Assembly (NCBI GenBank): GCA_014281115.1
Contig: JACONQ010000019.1
Coordinates: forward strand, 1,550,001-1,614,000
Direction of reading: 5' to 3'
Source of the DNA: Laburnicola sp. R22_1
Taxonomy: Eukaryota > Ascomycota > Dothideomycetes > Pleosporales > Didymosphaeriaceae
Length of the DNA: 64,000 nucleotides
Position numbers and translations under genes: made by a program. Under the pieces are notes generated by a model. The model saw only the letters and a program-made list of their open reading frames with translations, was not told the DNA's origin and ran no database searches. This document shows positions 10,084 to 21,996 of this stretch, piece by piece (positions within the stretch are counted from its first letter, which is position 1; each line of letters starts with the position of its first letter).

Positions 10084-12603
10084 ATGCCTTCCGCAGTGGA
10101 TCCCAGGGATGACCTATGGATGGCTATCAAGCAGGTGAATACACGTACACGTGATACGCGTCGCATTTGCTGAGTAGCCTCTAGATAACTGGGTCAAGTT
10201 CGGACTCAGACTACATCGAACAGCTGGTCCCAATCATGAGAGATGCGCGACACACAAACCAACTGCTGCAGGCCTTTGACCAATTCTCAAACGACAGGGA
10301 AGCCGAAATCGAGAGCATATGCAGCGCAAATCATCAAGAATTCATCGGTTCAGTCGACTCGCTCTTGAAAGTCCGGTCAGGCACCGTAGACATCACCGAC
10401 GAGATCCTAGAGCTTCAGGCTTCCCTCCAAGAGAGCGTGGAGAAGCTAGAAGCGCAGAAGAAGGCTTTGATGGAATCGCGCAACGTGCGACAGAATATCA
10501 ACGAGGCAAATGCTGCGTTGAATGACTGTCTGGAGGTCCTGCGACTTGCGAATCAAGTCTACGATCTCCTCAAGGAGAAGAATTACTACGCTGCGTTGCG
10601 CGCGCTGGATGAGCTGCAAACGATTCATCTGAAGGGCATCAGTCGGTACAATCTTGCTGCGCTAATCGACAAGAGCGTGCCTTCGGTTAGAGAGCAGATC
10701 CGTGAGGCTGTCAAAGCCGACCTCAGCACCTGGCTTTACCGCATTCGTGAATCCTCCCAGTTCCTGGGCGAGGTATCTTTCTACTACACGGATGTACGGC
10801 GAACGCGAAACACAGAGCGAGCGGAGGCGGACCCACGCTTTTCCAAATTCAAACTAAACTCTGCAATCGAACTTGTGGCGGACGAGACCGACGAGTTCGA
10901 TGTCCTCAATAACGAAGAAGCTGGCAATGAGACGGATTTCACGCCGTTATTCGAAGCCATGCACATATACGACACCCTTGGGAAGCGGGAGCAGTTCAAA
11001 GCCGAATATGCCGAGGATCGGAAGTTGCAGAAAGATCTCATTCTACCGCAGACATTGAGCTTGCTCGATGAGGAATGCGGAGAGCTTAGTAGCTTGCTGG
11101 AGAGTATTGCAGGCTTCGCTATCATCGAGAAAGCTACCGCAGCCAAGACGATTAACCTGCGACCACAGGCTGATCTTGACGAGCTCTGGGACGCAATGTG
11201 CGCAAGGGCTATTGAACTGATCACCAAAGCTCTGCCGCAGGTTAGCAATGATGAGCTTTTGCTGAGGATCAAAGGCAGGGTTGCTCTGTTCATGTTGACC
11301 ATGGAGGTTCGTATATCCTCACACATACATACACAGTGCTGACTGGGACGTAGAAATGGGGTTACTCGGTGTCGGCTATGAACGAGCTCCTTCTGACCTT
11401 GTTCTCGAAGTACTCCGAGCTGCTCAAGAACCGCTTCAGCGAAGACTTTACAGAGATTGTTTCGACGGACGACTACATGCCCATGACGCTCAACAGCATC
11501 GAGGAGTACGACAAGGTTGTGACTGTCAGCTGGTACACGCCAGAAAAGGAGCGCGAGGATCTCACGTACGTTAGGCCATCAGCCATTAGCACTAAATCAT
11601 CACTTGCTAAACATACCACAGCTTCCCTTGCGTCCTACCCTTCTCACAGATGTACCCACTATGCTGCATCGACGTTAGAAACTTCCTCAACCAGATCTAC
11701 CTCTTCTCCGACGACTACTTCCAGAAATCGTCCATCATCGACGAGACCCTCCGCACAGTAAGCCTTACCCTCCACCGTCATATCACCCACTAACACCCCC
11801 TCCAGTCCCTCGACGACCTCCTCTGCAACGAAGTCTGCCAATCCCTCGTCGACCGCCTCGCCTCCCAATACCCCGGCCAAATAGTCCAAATCCTCACCAA
11901 CGTCGAACACTTCGAAACGGCCTGCCACGAGCTCGAAGCCCTCCTCTTCGAAGCGCGCAGCTCCCCCTCGGCCACAGGCCCCATCACCCTCGCCGCAACC
12001 GAGCGCTTCAAAACAGCCAAAAAACAAGCCTCAGACCGCATCTTCGAAGTCGTAAACTCGAAAATCGACCAGCTCGTCGAAACCGCAGAGTACGACTGGA
12101 TGGCGACCAAACCCGCAACAGACCCGAGCGACTACATGGTCGAACTCACCCGCTGGCTCAGCGACATCAGCAGCTCCGTGCTCCTCGCGCTGCCCGAAGA
12201 AGTCAAGGGATTCATCTACTTCGATGCCCTTGCCCACGCGAAAGACGCCATCCTCGGCCTCCCCCTAGACGACGGCGTGAAACGCATTACCCCCGCGGCC
12301 GTCAGTGCGCTTGCCCTCGACACGCGGTATCTCGCTACGTTCGTCGAGGGGCTGGGCGATCCGCTGCTGTTGGAGAATCTGGATGAGCTGACGCAGACGG
12401 TGGCGCTCATGGGGACGGAGAATATCGAGGAGTATTTTGATGTCGCGCAGCGGAATAGGAAGTATGGGAAGGTGGATCCGTTGAAGGGGCAGACGTTGGT
12501 GGGCAAGGTCCAGGACGGGGCGCAGATTGCGAACCAGAGTCCTACGAAGCCGCCGGAGAGGGAGCGGTTTGGGACGTTGGGGAGTAGGTTTCGCTTTGGG
12601 TAG
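10084..12603 (+). CDS. sec15: Exocyst complex subunit Sec15
   Basis: Five exons (10084-10134, 10185-11306, 11354-11565, 11622-11757, 11806-12603) give 772 residues, the usual size for fungal Sec15. The start (MPSAVDPRDDLWMAIKQ) splices to a DSDYIEQLVPIM segment typical of the Sec15 N-terminus. A coiled-coil-prone region follows, then HLKGISRYNLAALIDKS and TWLYRIRESSQFLG. After the third exon junction (EKWGYSVSAMNELL) comes the Sec15 C-terminal helical domain with YPLCCIDVRNFLNQIYLF. Sec15 is the exocyst subunit that binds the Rab GTPase Sec4 on secretory vesicles and tethers them to the plasma membrane at growing hyphal tips. One intron (11307-11353) has the weak donor GTTCGT. The 3' end converges on the RAI1 gene. 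Confidence 0.9.
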
Positions 12604-12901
12604 GTGGGTGGGGTGGGGTGTCGTGTCGTGTCGTGTCGTGTCTGGGAAGTGGGTGGCTTGTGTATGTCTTTAGGTAGATGGACGATAGTGGCAGGGAATG
12701 CAAATGGGGTATCATCGAAACGCATTACATCAGCGAGACATTCTCGGCGCCTAAAGAAGAAAAACATCTCGTCCAGGCCCGCTCAAGAACCTACGCCCTC
12801 CCCCTTCTTCCCCAACTCCCTCCTCCACTCCTCAAACTCCCGACTCACAATCCCCCCTCCCTCCCCCACCCTCTCCACCTCCACAACCCCACCCTTCTTC
12901 C
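12604..12901. other. Convergent 3' region; probable lost C-terminus of RAI1 on the minus strand
   Basis: Between the SEC15 stop and the RAI1 stop the minus strand stays open in a frame offset by one base from RAI1, up to a TGA at 12783-12785, encoding a charged continuation with the stretch DVWRVRLRKK. This suggests that the RAI1 frame originally ended near 12783. Confidence 0.45.
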
Positions 12902-14191
12902 TCAACCGCACCCTCCAAACATCCCCTTCCGCCCCCTCCCCCACCACCCCCTCAACCACCCCAAAAACCCCGCCGCAAAATTAATACAAACATTCCCATC
13001 CCAGCACGCACTCCCCCTGCGCACCATGCCCGGTATATTCGCCGTCTCAATCTCCTGCACGCCCGTGAGAATACCGTGTTTACTCCGCCATCCGACGATG
13101 ATGGTAGGCACGCCGAGGAGAAAAGACTGCGCCCAGAATTTTAAGAGTTTGCGTTCGAATTTGAGGATGTCGCGGGGGTGGGGGTGGGAGGGGAGTTGTT
13201 CGGCGGTTTTGAGCTCGATCCAGGGGATGGGAGGTGGTGGAGAGGTGGTGGTGGTGGTGGTGGTGGAAGGATCTAGCTGAGGAGGCTGAGGAGGGGGTTT
13301 GGGAGCGGACAGGCCGTCGACTTCGCCGCCTAGGAGGAGGGCGTGGGGCCCGAAGGAGGTGCGGACTATGGAGCAGTGTTGGGCGTAGTTGGATACTTGG
13401 GCTGCGGGTCTGCGATCTATGATTTCCTGCGGGGTGTCTGACGGCGGGGTCGGGAGGAGCGCCAGGGTTTCGAACTTGTAGCCCCAGAAGGTCATCATTT
13501 GGTGGGAGGGGAGGGAGGGGTCGTGCCGGTTGGGTGGGGGTCTTGAGGCTTCGGCGGTGAGTTGGGCGGCGCGCGAGGCGAAGTCTTCTTCGATGTAGAT
13601 GGTGTTGTCTTTTTTGGTGGCGAACATGCTGAATTCGGCGAAGGTGTCGAAGGGTGCGGTCATGATTTTGGTCATCATGCCTCGCCATGTTATGAAGTCG
13701 GCGTCTATCTTTGCGCCTTGTTGGCGCTCCTTGCTTGCCAGTGCGCGCAGTAGGCTGTCTAGATGCGGGTCTGTGGTCTCCTCGTAGCGCCGGAACGTGT
13801 CGAAGCCATCTTTAAGGTCTGCACCGATTTTGGGAGCGCAGTAGTAGTTTATAGATGACTCGTCTTCGAGGTAGGTGTGGGTGTCGTCGTAGGAGAAGTG
13901 TGCGACTTCTTGCGGGCGCTTTATGCTGGCTGAGGCGCCTTGGAAGCGGTGGAGGGGCTGAATGGGGAAGCCCGATATGGAGGGTTTGGGAGCCCAGTCT
14001 TTGGTTGATGTGCTTGGGGAGGTTATGGGCGCGCTTGTGGAGGCCGTGGGAGCTGCGCGCGGCATGGCTTGCGTTCGTGGGCGTTTCCGCTGGGGCGCGG
14101 TGGCTTCTTTGGGGGCTTCTTCGGGCGGAGGCGGTCGCGGAGGGAGGCTGGAGGGGAGAGGAGGGGTTTGTGCGGGTTCTTGCTGCGCCAT
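12902..14191 (-). CDS. rai1: Rai1/DXO-family RNA cap-quality pyrophosphohydrolase
   Basis: A single exon of 429 residues from the ATG at 14191, chosen because it begins MAQQEPAQTP just before the Pro-rich leader; the frame is open further upstream but shows nothing conserved there. Family motifs appear in order: R170 in TWRGMMTK, GYKFE at 237-241, the EVD acidic motif at 290-292, ELK at 326-328 and FWAQSFLLGVPTIIVGWR from 352. These acidic and lysine residues form the metal site of the Rai1/DXO fold. By family, it removes defective or non-canonical 5' caps, and in fungi it stabilises the exonuclease Rat1 during nuclear RNA decay and transcription termination. Residues 301-324 are a Pro/Thr insert encoded by a GGT microsatellite. 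The last 15 or so residues are atypical: the frame seems to slip in a G run (C run at 12947-12951 on +). Confidence 0.87.
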   Translation of the reverse strand: MAQQEPAQTPPLPSSLPPRPPPPEEAPKEATAPQRKRPRTQAMPRAAPTASTSAPITSPSTSTKDWAPKPSISGFPIQPLHRFQGASASIKRPQEVAHFSYDDTHTYLEDESSINYYCAPKIGADLKDGFDTFRRYEETTDPHLDSLLRALASKERQQGAKIDADFITWRGMMTKIMTAPFDTFAEFSMFATKKDNTIYIEEDFASRAAQLTAEASRPPPNRHDPSLPSHQMMTFWGYKFETLALLPTPPSDTPQEIIDRRPAAQVSNYAQHCSIVRTSFGPHALLLGGEVDGLSAPKPPPQPPQLDPSTTTTTTTSPPPPIPWIELKTAEQLPSHPHPRDILKFERKLLKFWAQSFLLGVPTIIVGWRSKHGILTGVQEIETANIPGMVRRGSACWDGNVCINFAAGFLGWLRGWWGRGRKGMFGGCG

Positions 14192-14458
14192 GATTGGGGG
14201 ACAAAGTGCGGTTGCGGTGCGATGGGCCGTTCGCAGTCGTGAGAGCTCGGAGGCGTCAGTGTCAATTGCGAATTGGTATCGAACCGAGAGGTAGGTAGAG
14301 TCTTGGTTAGGCTGCAGGTGGAAATTCCAACATTCCCCGCAAACCTCGCCAAACCTACCAACCCCGCAAAAACACCAAAAACATACCGCATCACAGCAGC
14401 CCAGCACACGCTCCCCACCACCCTCTCCCAGCTCTCCGACTCTTCTCCCTCACCAGCA
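14192..14458. promoter_or_regulatory. Bidirectional promoter of rai1 and the small divergent gene
   Basis: The two start codons are 267 bp apart on opposite strands, so both transcripts must initiate here. No TATA box is seen. Confidence 0.55.
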
Positions 14459-14943
14459 ATGGACCACCGTCGCCCCGTCCGGCCCGGAGCCGCCTCGCGC
14501 CGCCCCCCAGGCCTCTTCGGCAATCCCTCAGCATCGCGCCACAAGCCGCTCGCCCCCACGCACCCCAAAACCATCCCCATCGCCTCCGAAGACGCCGACC
14601 CCGAAGACGACCTCGTCGAGCGCGACGCCGCAGGCAGCTACAAAGTCATGGCGCCGACGACGGCGATGAAGTTGGGTGTAGACAAGGGCGTGAGCCCCGA
14701 GGAAGAAGAGAAGGAGCAGGAAGACCAGGTCATTGCCTTGTATGAGAAGCAGAATTGCCATTGGGATCAGGCTGGTGAGTTTGCTGGTTGGCGGGGAGGT
14801 GGGTAGGGGAAGGCTAATGGGGTGTGATAGGGATACTGGAGGAGATTAAGGTGGCGCTTGCGTCGAGTTTGGAGAGGAAGGTGCAGAGTTTGGAGAATGA
14901 TCGGTGGATGTTTGAGGGGGAGGGGAAGAGCAAGGGGCTGTGA
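14459..14943 (+). CDS. Small conserved-looking acidic protein of unknown function
   Basis: Two exons (14459-14774 and 14831-14943) with a GT..AG intron containing GGCTAAT give 142 residues. The N-terminus is basic and Pro/Arg-rich (MDHRRPVRPGAASRRPPGLF), the middle is acidic (EDADPEDDLVERD and SPEEEEKEQEDQ), and the C-terminus is a predicted helix rich in Glu and Lys (ILEEIKVALASSLERKVQSL). No membrane segment or catalytic motif is visible. I do not recognise the family. The in-frame splice and the shared promoter with rai1 argue for a real gene. Confidence 0.68.
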
Positions 14944-15828
14944 GTGGGGGATGGGGTGTTGGCGTTTGAAGGGAGATGGAATGGGGTGGGCGTGGAGGTG
15001 GCCGGCGGCTTTTAGCAATATGATACCCAATCGATTTCGGACTGAGCGTCTCTTAGACATGTCCACATCCATTCTCTACCCATTCGTACACGGAAATTTC
15101 TCTTTGATAGCAAGACTCCCCATGTTCATCGTCGGCGAACCGGTGCTCGAAAGGCTGCCTGGGGGTACACGATAAACTACTGTGTACAGAATTCTCGTTC
15201 GTAGACACCCACAGTTCTTTTTGCTTCACATCAGCACTCACTCCCTCACAGCATGTACTATCTATTTTCACGCATCTACTCTGGCCTACGAACAGCGTCC
15301 TCAAATCCCACGAGGAGCCGACATACACACACTCCTCTGTCGCTCTCGCTAATAACCCGCTGTAATCCCACTTTGCAAATCTTGGCAAACTTGTCTATGC
15401 TTCCACGACACATAAACGAGCTTCAAATGCCCCCTTACCAAGATAGTATAAAACAGCCAGGCTTTAGACATACCATATCACTATAGCTAAACAGGTCTAA
15501 GAAATCACATCATGAATTAGATTCTCCCCAAACTACAACATATCCAAAATGCTTCTACAAGGGCCATTTCTCCCAACTCGTCCAGAAAAGAATCCCTCTA
15601 CCAGTCCTCCATCTTGACGCTCCGAAGACGCAAATGTGATGAGGCGTGGGCAAATGAGATAAACTCCTCACTCATCAAAGAGGAATCTAACTCACAAACA
15701 CTGGCTGCCCAAACTCTATCCAACGCACTCCTACCCATCACCTGCCATCCCTCCCCATCTAACACTCCAAAGAACCCTTGTTAACCTCATCCCAAACCTA
15801 TGCAGTCCCACCGCACAGAAAATCCCAC
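14944..15828. other. Intergenic region without a recognised gene
   Basis: Holds the 3' UTR of the small gene, then unremarkable sequence. Frames are short on both strands and show no domain. Confidence 0.5.
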
Positions 15829-16035
15829 CTAGAAGCGCACATACTCGCGATATGTCCTAGCCATCTGGGGGACATCTGGAGATGAAAGTGCGACGAGGTC
15901 AGTGTGGTCCATGAACGAGAGAAGAGGGAAGGCGCGCTCGAGACGTGCGACGAACTTGCCGTGGCGGAATTTGAGACGGATGAGGCGGAGCAGGAGGTGT
16001 GGTGGGATGGTGGGGAGGTGGGACATGGTCTGAGG
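15829..16035 (-). CDS. Possible small or terminal exon, unknown function
   Basis: A minus-strand stretch encodes about 65 residues starting MSHLPTIPPHLLLRLIRLKF and ending TYREYVRF, preceded by the acceptor-like CCCCTCAG. It is helical and basic. A frame further upstream (to about 16338) could supply an earlier exon, but I could not find a donor that keeps phase, so gene limits are unknown. Confidence 0.25.
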   Translation of the reverse strand, partial: PQTMSHLPTIPPHLLLRLIRLKFRHGKFVARLERAFPLLSFMDHTDLVALSSPDVPQMARTYREYVRF

Positions 16036-16338
16036 GGCGGTTAGTGGGCGGGGGAGGAGGGAAGGAGGGGTGGGGATGGGGACGGACGTTGACGATGGGG
16101 TGTGTAATGGATTGATAGTATGATTGGGTTGGTTCAACTGAAACTGACTTCTTCGAGACTTGGGGCCGATGTAGAGAACTGGGGTGGAACACATACTCAA
16201 GATTTGTGGCGCCAAAGTGCCAGTGCGTGGATATACTACGGCATGGCCTGTTTTACTCCTCTCTGTGTATGGTGCGGATTCGACCTTGGTTAGAATCTTA
16301 ACACGACGAAGATCTTCAATACTACGGCATGGCGTCAC

Positions 16339-17145
16339 GGATCGCCGGAAAGCTTGTCAAGCGAGCGGTCGAACTGCAGAAAACCTAGAGGTCTTCACGG
16401 CTGTGGTGGGACGATGCTGCAGTTATACTGGTGCTAAAGACAGCGGAGAACAGCCCTTGAAGCTTACAACTCGGCCATGTACCAATGTAATCCGAAAACG
16501 TGCATGTATCCTCAAATCAGCAACGCTTCCGCCAATTATTGTTCTTCCATATCGCGTTGGTCAAAGAAGTTGTATCCATAAGTATAAAGCGAGCACTGCA
16601 GGGCTTCTCCGCGACGCTGGCCTCGATCGCCATGCATGTCTTTTACCACCACGTGGTCATCTTCCACTTTGGCCTGACTGTATAGATCCTCCACATGTAC
16701 GCCTTCCTAGAGTCAGGCTCTCGGCTGAACAGAATACTACTATCGATGAATTGGGACGCGGTGGTTGAAATGCAACGATGAGAAGTTCGCCAATGGTAGC
16801 TCTATTTGTGCCGCGTCGACTGAGTTCGACGCACTTCGGGCGCACTTGTCGAAGCGGTGGTGGGGAGCTGTAATCAGCTATACATAGCTCAGTAAGTAGC
16901 ACGGCAGACATGCATCCGAATAGACAGAAGCGCTTGTATGACAGGTTTCATTCCGCCTCATTGAGGACAAGGAATCTATTCAATAACGACCGAGATGCCT
17001 TCTAAACCATCTAGTCTTGTCGCCGTCTATCCAGCAACTCGTTGGAGACTTTTATACCGTGAAGTTTGTACACCATATGCCGAATATGCTAGGCGCCGAG
17101 AGTATGCTTGTATCAGAACCAGCTCAGAGATGCCGCCATCCCTCC
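16339..17145. other. Intergenic region without a recognised gene
   Basis: Only short frames without domains on either strand. Composition is unremarkable. Confidence 0.45.
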
Positions 17146-18685
17146 CTAAGTGAAACGGGAAGGAGAACGAGGGCGCGACTTGTCCTTGCGAGTACGAGCC
17201 CTACGCTCGTCCCTCATCTTGGAAGGGGAAGGAGAACGGGAGCGCGGCTTGACCTTGCGAGTACTAGCCCTACGCTCATCCCTCATCTTGCTCTTGCTCA
17301 GGGCAGGCTCGGTCTCGGACTCCTCTGCGGCCTCCATCTTGACGTTGACGCCCCAGCCCTTGGGCTCCTTGATCATGGGCTCCTCCTTGATCATGGGCTC
17401 CTCCTTGATGGCAGGCTCCTCCTTGATGGCAGGCTCCTCCTTGATGGCAGGCTCCTCCTTGATGGCAGGCTCCTCCTTGATGGCAGGCTCCCCTTTGTTG
17501 GTAGGCTCCTCCTTGATATTGAGCTGCCACGCCTTGAGTGAGGCGTCACTCAAACGCCTCGTAACTGCAAGGACCTTCTCCCCCTTGAGTAAGGCGTCAC
17601 GATAACGCTTCGCAGCTGCAAGGGCGTTCTAAGATGCGATTAGCACAGTTGCAAGAAGACTCAGTGGGTAGCTTACATCGGCATTTTCGCGCTTCTCCTT
17701 CCAATCGTTAGTCACAAGATTAACGTCGAAGTTGTAGATGAACCCGCGATCCCAGCGGAGGTCGTGCATATATCGATCACTGCCAGGACGGATATGATCA
17801 TTGTAGAACTTGAAGAGAACGTCCTTGTCGACATTGAAGTAGAAGGAGGGCCCACTCGGTGACAAATCAAATCCCTAAGATTGAATCAGCACAAGATCGA
17901 GATTCGTAGGACATGATAGTGCTTACTACTTCAACTCCCTTAATTGCCTCACGTCCGACCACATCCAGTTCATGAATAGTAGAAGGGGCGGTGGTATTGT
18001 TCCAGTACTCAAAGAGGTTGACGAAGGCAAGGTCGAGATAGTCCGACATGTTTAGAGGTACATAGAACCGCTACGGTCATATTAGCACAAGCTCAGGAGT
18101 GGATGGGATATACAGCTTACAAGATCCTTTCCATCTTGCACCGTACTTCTAATCGTGTCCCAGGTGAACGCCAAGTAGAAAGGGGACCGGCGTTCAGATA
18201 GCACCCGAAGGCAAGCCTCCCACTGGTCGATCTGGAGCTCACAACAAGCCAGTTCACCCTCTAGGGCAGGGAGCTCACGACGCACCAGTTCACCCTCTCG
18301 GACAGCATCTCCGGAAGATCCATCGTGGGAGGCATGATCTATCAGATATTAGCACAATCTTACCACTCCTACGATATCTGACCCAAAGTAGGAGTCCTGT
18401 CACGGTGCCCGAAGAGGCACACGTGTAGCTATCGAAGTATACGCAGAGGCTGAACAGGCTCTGGCATATGCACCAGGACTCCAGAGAGATGCTGGTCCAC
18501 AAGCAATCTCTTGACATGCCTGTGCGCTACCCCAATGCTGCACTTGTAATATCAACGAGCAGCCGCGACGGTCTCGGCATCTGTTGGGTTGATGTATGCA
18601 GGCCAATGATGGCCATGCAGGACTAAAAGGAGAATAATGACGTACCGGGACACTTGCTGAGAGCGATCAACTCGAGTTGGAAGGT
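17146..18685 (-). CDS. Lineage-specific protein with tandem IKEEP repeats, 5' end unresolved
   Basis: At least six exons on the minus strand can be joined: 18646-18685, 18121-18338, 17927-18070, 17677-17874 and 17146-17628 are clear, and the roughly 300-base gap 18339-18645 probably hides another. Introns of 48-52 nt share GTAAGC donors, a GTGCTAAT-like branch and TAG acceptors. The middle of the protein is globular (for example YLDLAFVNLFEYWNNT and GFDLSPSGPSFYFNVDKDVL) and is not recognised. The last exon carries seven IKEEP motifs in an 18-nt tandem repeat (about 17372-17520), then VKME, and ends in a basic Arg/Ser tail in which KMRDERRA occurs twice. IKEE and VKME fit the psi-K-x-E SUMO-acceptor consensus, and the tail resembles RS-type nuclear proteins, so a nuclear location is inferred. 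The true start is not identified. Confidence 0.6.
17372..17520 (-). repeat. 18-nt minisatellite encoding the IKEEP array
   Basis: Direct 18-nt units, reading ctccttgatggcaggctc on the + strand, are repeated in frame. The two 5'-most + strand units have ATCATG in place of ATGGCA, giving IKEEPM instead of IKEEPA. Confidence 0.9.
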
Positions 18686-21600
18686 CTACAGAAGGTGGTT
18701 AGCTTGTGCTCCAAATGCAGCTGCTCGTGATGAGCTACTATAGGAATTGATAGGTAGGAATTGCTGAGAATCGTAGCCTCCTGCTGAAATCGCGAGTTGT
18801 ATACCAGACCGGCCTGCCGTCACAATTCACCAGGCGCAACCGGGGAGAGGCGACCGGGTTGAATGTAGGCAGTGCTCTGATATACAAGTTCCGATAGCAA
18901 ATAGACCAGAGATGGACAGGCCATAGCTGTCAGGAAGGGGCTGAGAGTTGTTCAAACGTACCTTGCGCAAGTTGCAGCCAAACCGGTTGACGGGGGGGTG
19001 GGTGAGATCTGTGTCGGCTCGAGCAGGTGGTGTTTATATAGCCCTGGCGAGGACGGCGGGTGGGGAAAGGGCACGACTAGTCCAATAACAGGGTCCGAGA
19101 CACCGGGAGTGCAGCGTTCTGGCAGTTCACGGAGAGGGGCTCGAGGGTCGCAATGTGGACCGGGGCTGTTCACGCAGCAACCGTATCGTGACCGGCGGCG
19201 ATAGCAGGGCAATTATATGCTCGCGGAGATTTCTGCTATCTGGTGATTGCTGCCACAGTTATTCCGATGCGTTCGAGCTTGCGAGGAATTTAGGGGCCAG
19301 CGCGTGCCTTGGAAATGTCAGTAGAGGTGACAGACCTGTGCTTCGTTCATAAGGTCAACAAGCTCTAATTGACGCCATTTTCGCTTGTGAACATGCTGTA
19401 AGAGGAAAAGTAGCACTGAGATCGCCTTGTATGGGGATCGATTGACCAGTATAGTAAGCCAAGAGCCAGAAGCCACCGTCTACATCCGGAGCCTGCTTTC
19501 GGATGACAGCTCCAAGGACGTGCATATCTCTATGGCATCAGCTCGTACATCTCCTATGATGTTCCTCGGGGGCGTTGGGCGGTTTGCTCGGTCAATGGAT
19601 CGCAAGCAGGAGGCTTTCACAACCGAATCTGTCTGCCTACAGGTCTCCGACTCCGTTGTTGCGCAAGGTAGATACTTGGGCCACTGTATACCGTCGATGT
19701 AGGTATCCCAGGTGTTTTTATATGTCGTGGCCGTCGCCCAAAACACAAGTTTGCTGCATCCCACGTTTACCCCAGCTGCCTACCACCGCGTCCACCCCTC
19801 TCTTGTCGAATACCTGAAGCCATTTGAAGAGCTGGAAAGAACAATACGGATATTACAACCGTTTGACGAGTCCTTCCTTTGTCGTAGACTCGACAACGAC
19901 GTGCAGCCAGCACCTTCCCGTCATCGGTTCCGGACCCGTGGCGGCAATGAGGATGGTGAGATGAAGCCCACCCATAGCTGTCGACAGCGGCTGCTGTGTT
20001 CCGGCTTCTCTTGACATTTATCTCTTGTATACATTTGCTAATGTCTGTCAGATGAAATATCCTTCCCTGAATCGTCCCGCCGCGATGCGCCGCCGCGCCT
20101 GCCTCTTTCGCAGCGAGATCGACAACGACGACACATTTTGAGATCTTCCGTAACAATAATTACACTGGGGGGATACCAGGGATATCTTTTCATCAGTGGG
20201 GTATGCCACCCAGATGCTTTGCGAGCTTTGCTGGTAGTACTCTTGCTTGACTGTCCCGGCCGTGATGGGTCTTCCCACGTCGAGACCGGCACCAGCAACG
20301 AGGAATAGCCGAAAAGCAATAAATGACTATGGGTATCCGGACTCGAATATTGTTACAACTATTATTTCCTCGAGGTTGTAGTACTTTCCTGTCTCATATC
20401 GCCGCCGCCGTAGTCGTCCTACGTCGAAAACGAGTCTAACGAGTCGAAGAAACACGCCCATAACAACGGTGGTATAGAGGAAGCACTGGTAGAAAGCTTC
20501 AGGAGAGATAACACATGCATGTAAGATGCTCAGCAGGTGGTTGCCAGTATGCGCCCTTTCCTTTCTTGCCTGGGGCGCGCCTGCCATCCTTGTGTCCGGG
20601 CCGAGCGAGACACCAGCGGCTGAAAACCATCATGCCGGGCGACATGAAGCTGTCAAGGTATCTTGGGAGCTATTCTTTGTTCCAAGAAGGATGTTTGCTG
20701 ACCTGTGCCAGTTTGTCGCGTCCATCGCCCTCACGCCTGCATTCCAGATTCGCATTGAGAACGAAACCAGCGCGAGCTCTAGAAGCCGGTCGCAACGAAC
20801 GGATGGACGAAAAGGGCTTCTGAAAGTACCATACGAAGCTTTCGCCGATGATGAACAGCCCACGATTCTCGTCACTCTACCCTGGGTTCGCGTGCCCGTA
20901 TCGAGAGAAACACCAGCAAGCTACATACTCGCTACAATGAAAGTTCGACAGAGGTCCAAGGCCTGGCGGATACACGAGACAACCCTTTTCTGTGCGTGCG
21001 GGGGACGCGATGTGTTCGGCAGACTGCGGCGAGCACTATGCTTCTGGGCTTGGTCGCCAGCCACAGCTCCATCCTCCCTTCAAGCCGCAGCACAACCAAA
21101 GTAACACTCTGACAACTGCTTGGAACGTTGTCGCCGAAGCTTTACTGTCATGTGGGTAGGACGGACGCTACATCTGCTCTTTCGGTGTGGTGGTTTGCTG
21201 TTGGCCCGCCGCCACCAGAACGATGGCACCGGCAGCAGTGCACAACACAACATCCACATTATTTCGAGACAAAGCGAGGTATTTCATGAGAAAGAGAAGC
21301 CTCGAAATAACTGACTCGAGTCGTAGACTGTCGAATTGTTCCGCTTGTTCCTTCGAAATGCCCCCCAGGCGAATCCACACCGACCGAACATCGCCGCATC
21401 CGAAGCCCCGCATTGACAGATCGCTATCGGAACTTGAAGATACGAGATGCTAAAGCAATAATACAAAAGCTTTGGGCGGATATAAGTATTCGTTCGAGTT
21501 CCACGAAGCCGGATGTCCACTGCGGTTCCGAAAGCCATGCCGGCCACGCCGACACAGATGTCGCAACACGTAGTAGAAGATGGAACAAGCAAGACACGAC

Positions 21601-21996
21601 CGAGAATAACGATTTAAGATTGCTGGCATACAATACAGGCTGTTGTGGTGGTGGGTTCAAGCTTCTAGTGGGGCCGTCGACCGGGGCACCATCCGGCTGG
21701 GCGCATCGGTCCTGATTCGCGCCACGCATTTGAATGGCTTACATAAGAGATCCAGGGGCAGATTCTTGCGCTGGGGTTCTTGATGTTGGAATACTGTATT
21801 ATGTGGTTTTGGATGGTCGAAGGGGCTCAGATGCGCTGGAAGAGAGCGGTTTGGAGCCGTTCGGAACCGTGGGTAGACATACTTTGGCAGCTGGTCACAA
21901 TAGCCAAACTGGACCTCCTGGCTCATCTCGGGCTGCTCATCGAATGGATATGCAATTATACAATTTCTGGGCTCTCTTAGGGTGCATTTGGTAGAT
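18686..21996. other. Gene-poor region with unassigned ORFs
   Basis: No recognisable gene. The longest + frame (20526-21104, 192 codons) opens with a signal-peptide-like stretch (MLSRWLPVCALSFLAWGAPA), but the opposite strand over 20327-20875 is also open in one frame apart from one stop. Several minus-strand frames between 20,000 and 22,090 look locally coding but cannot be spliced together by eye. A decayed or lineage-specific gene may lie here. Confidence 0.35.

Noticed and set aside
12216..12767. Minus-strand frame antisense to SEC15
   Set aside because: It is a shadow of the SEC15 coding sequence, which has clear family features and valid splice sites.
20526..21104. Secreted protein (192 codons, signal-like start)
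   Set aside because: The opposite strand is equally open, there is no cysteine pattern or family match, and codon flow after residue 30 looks random. Kept only as a note in the region entry.
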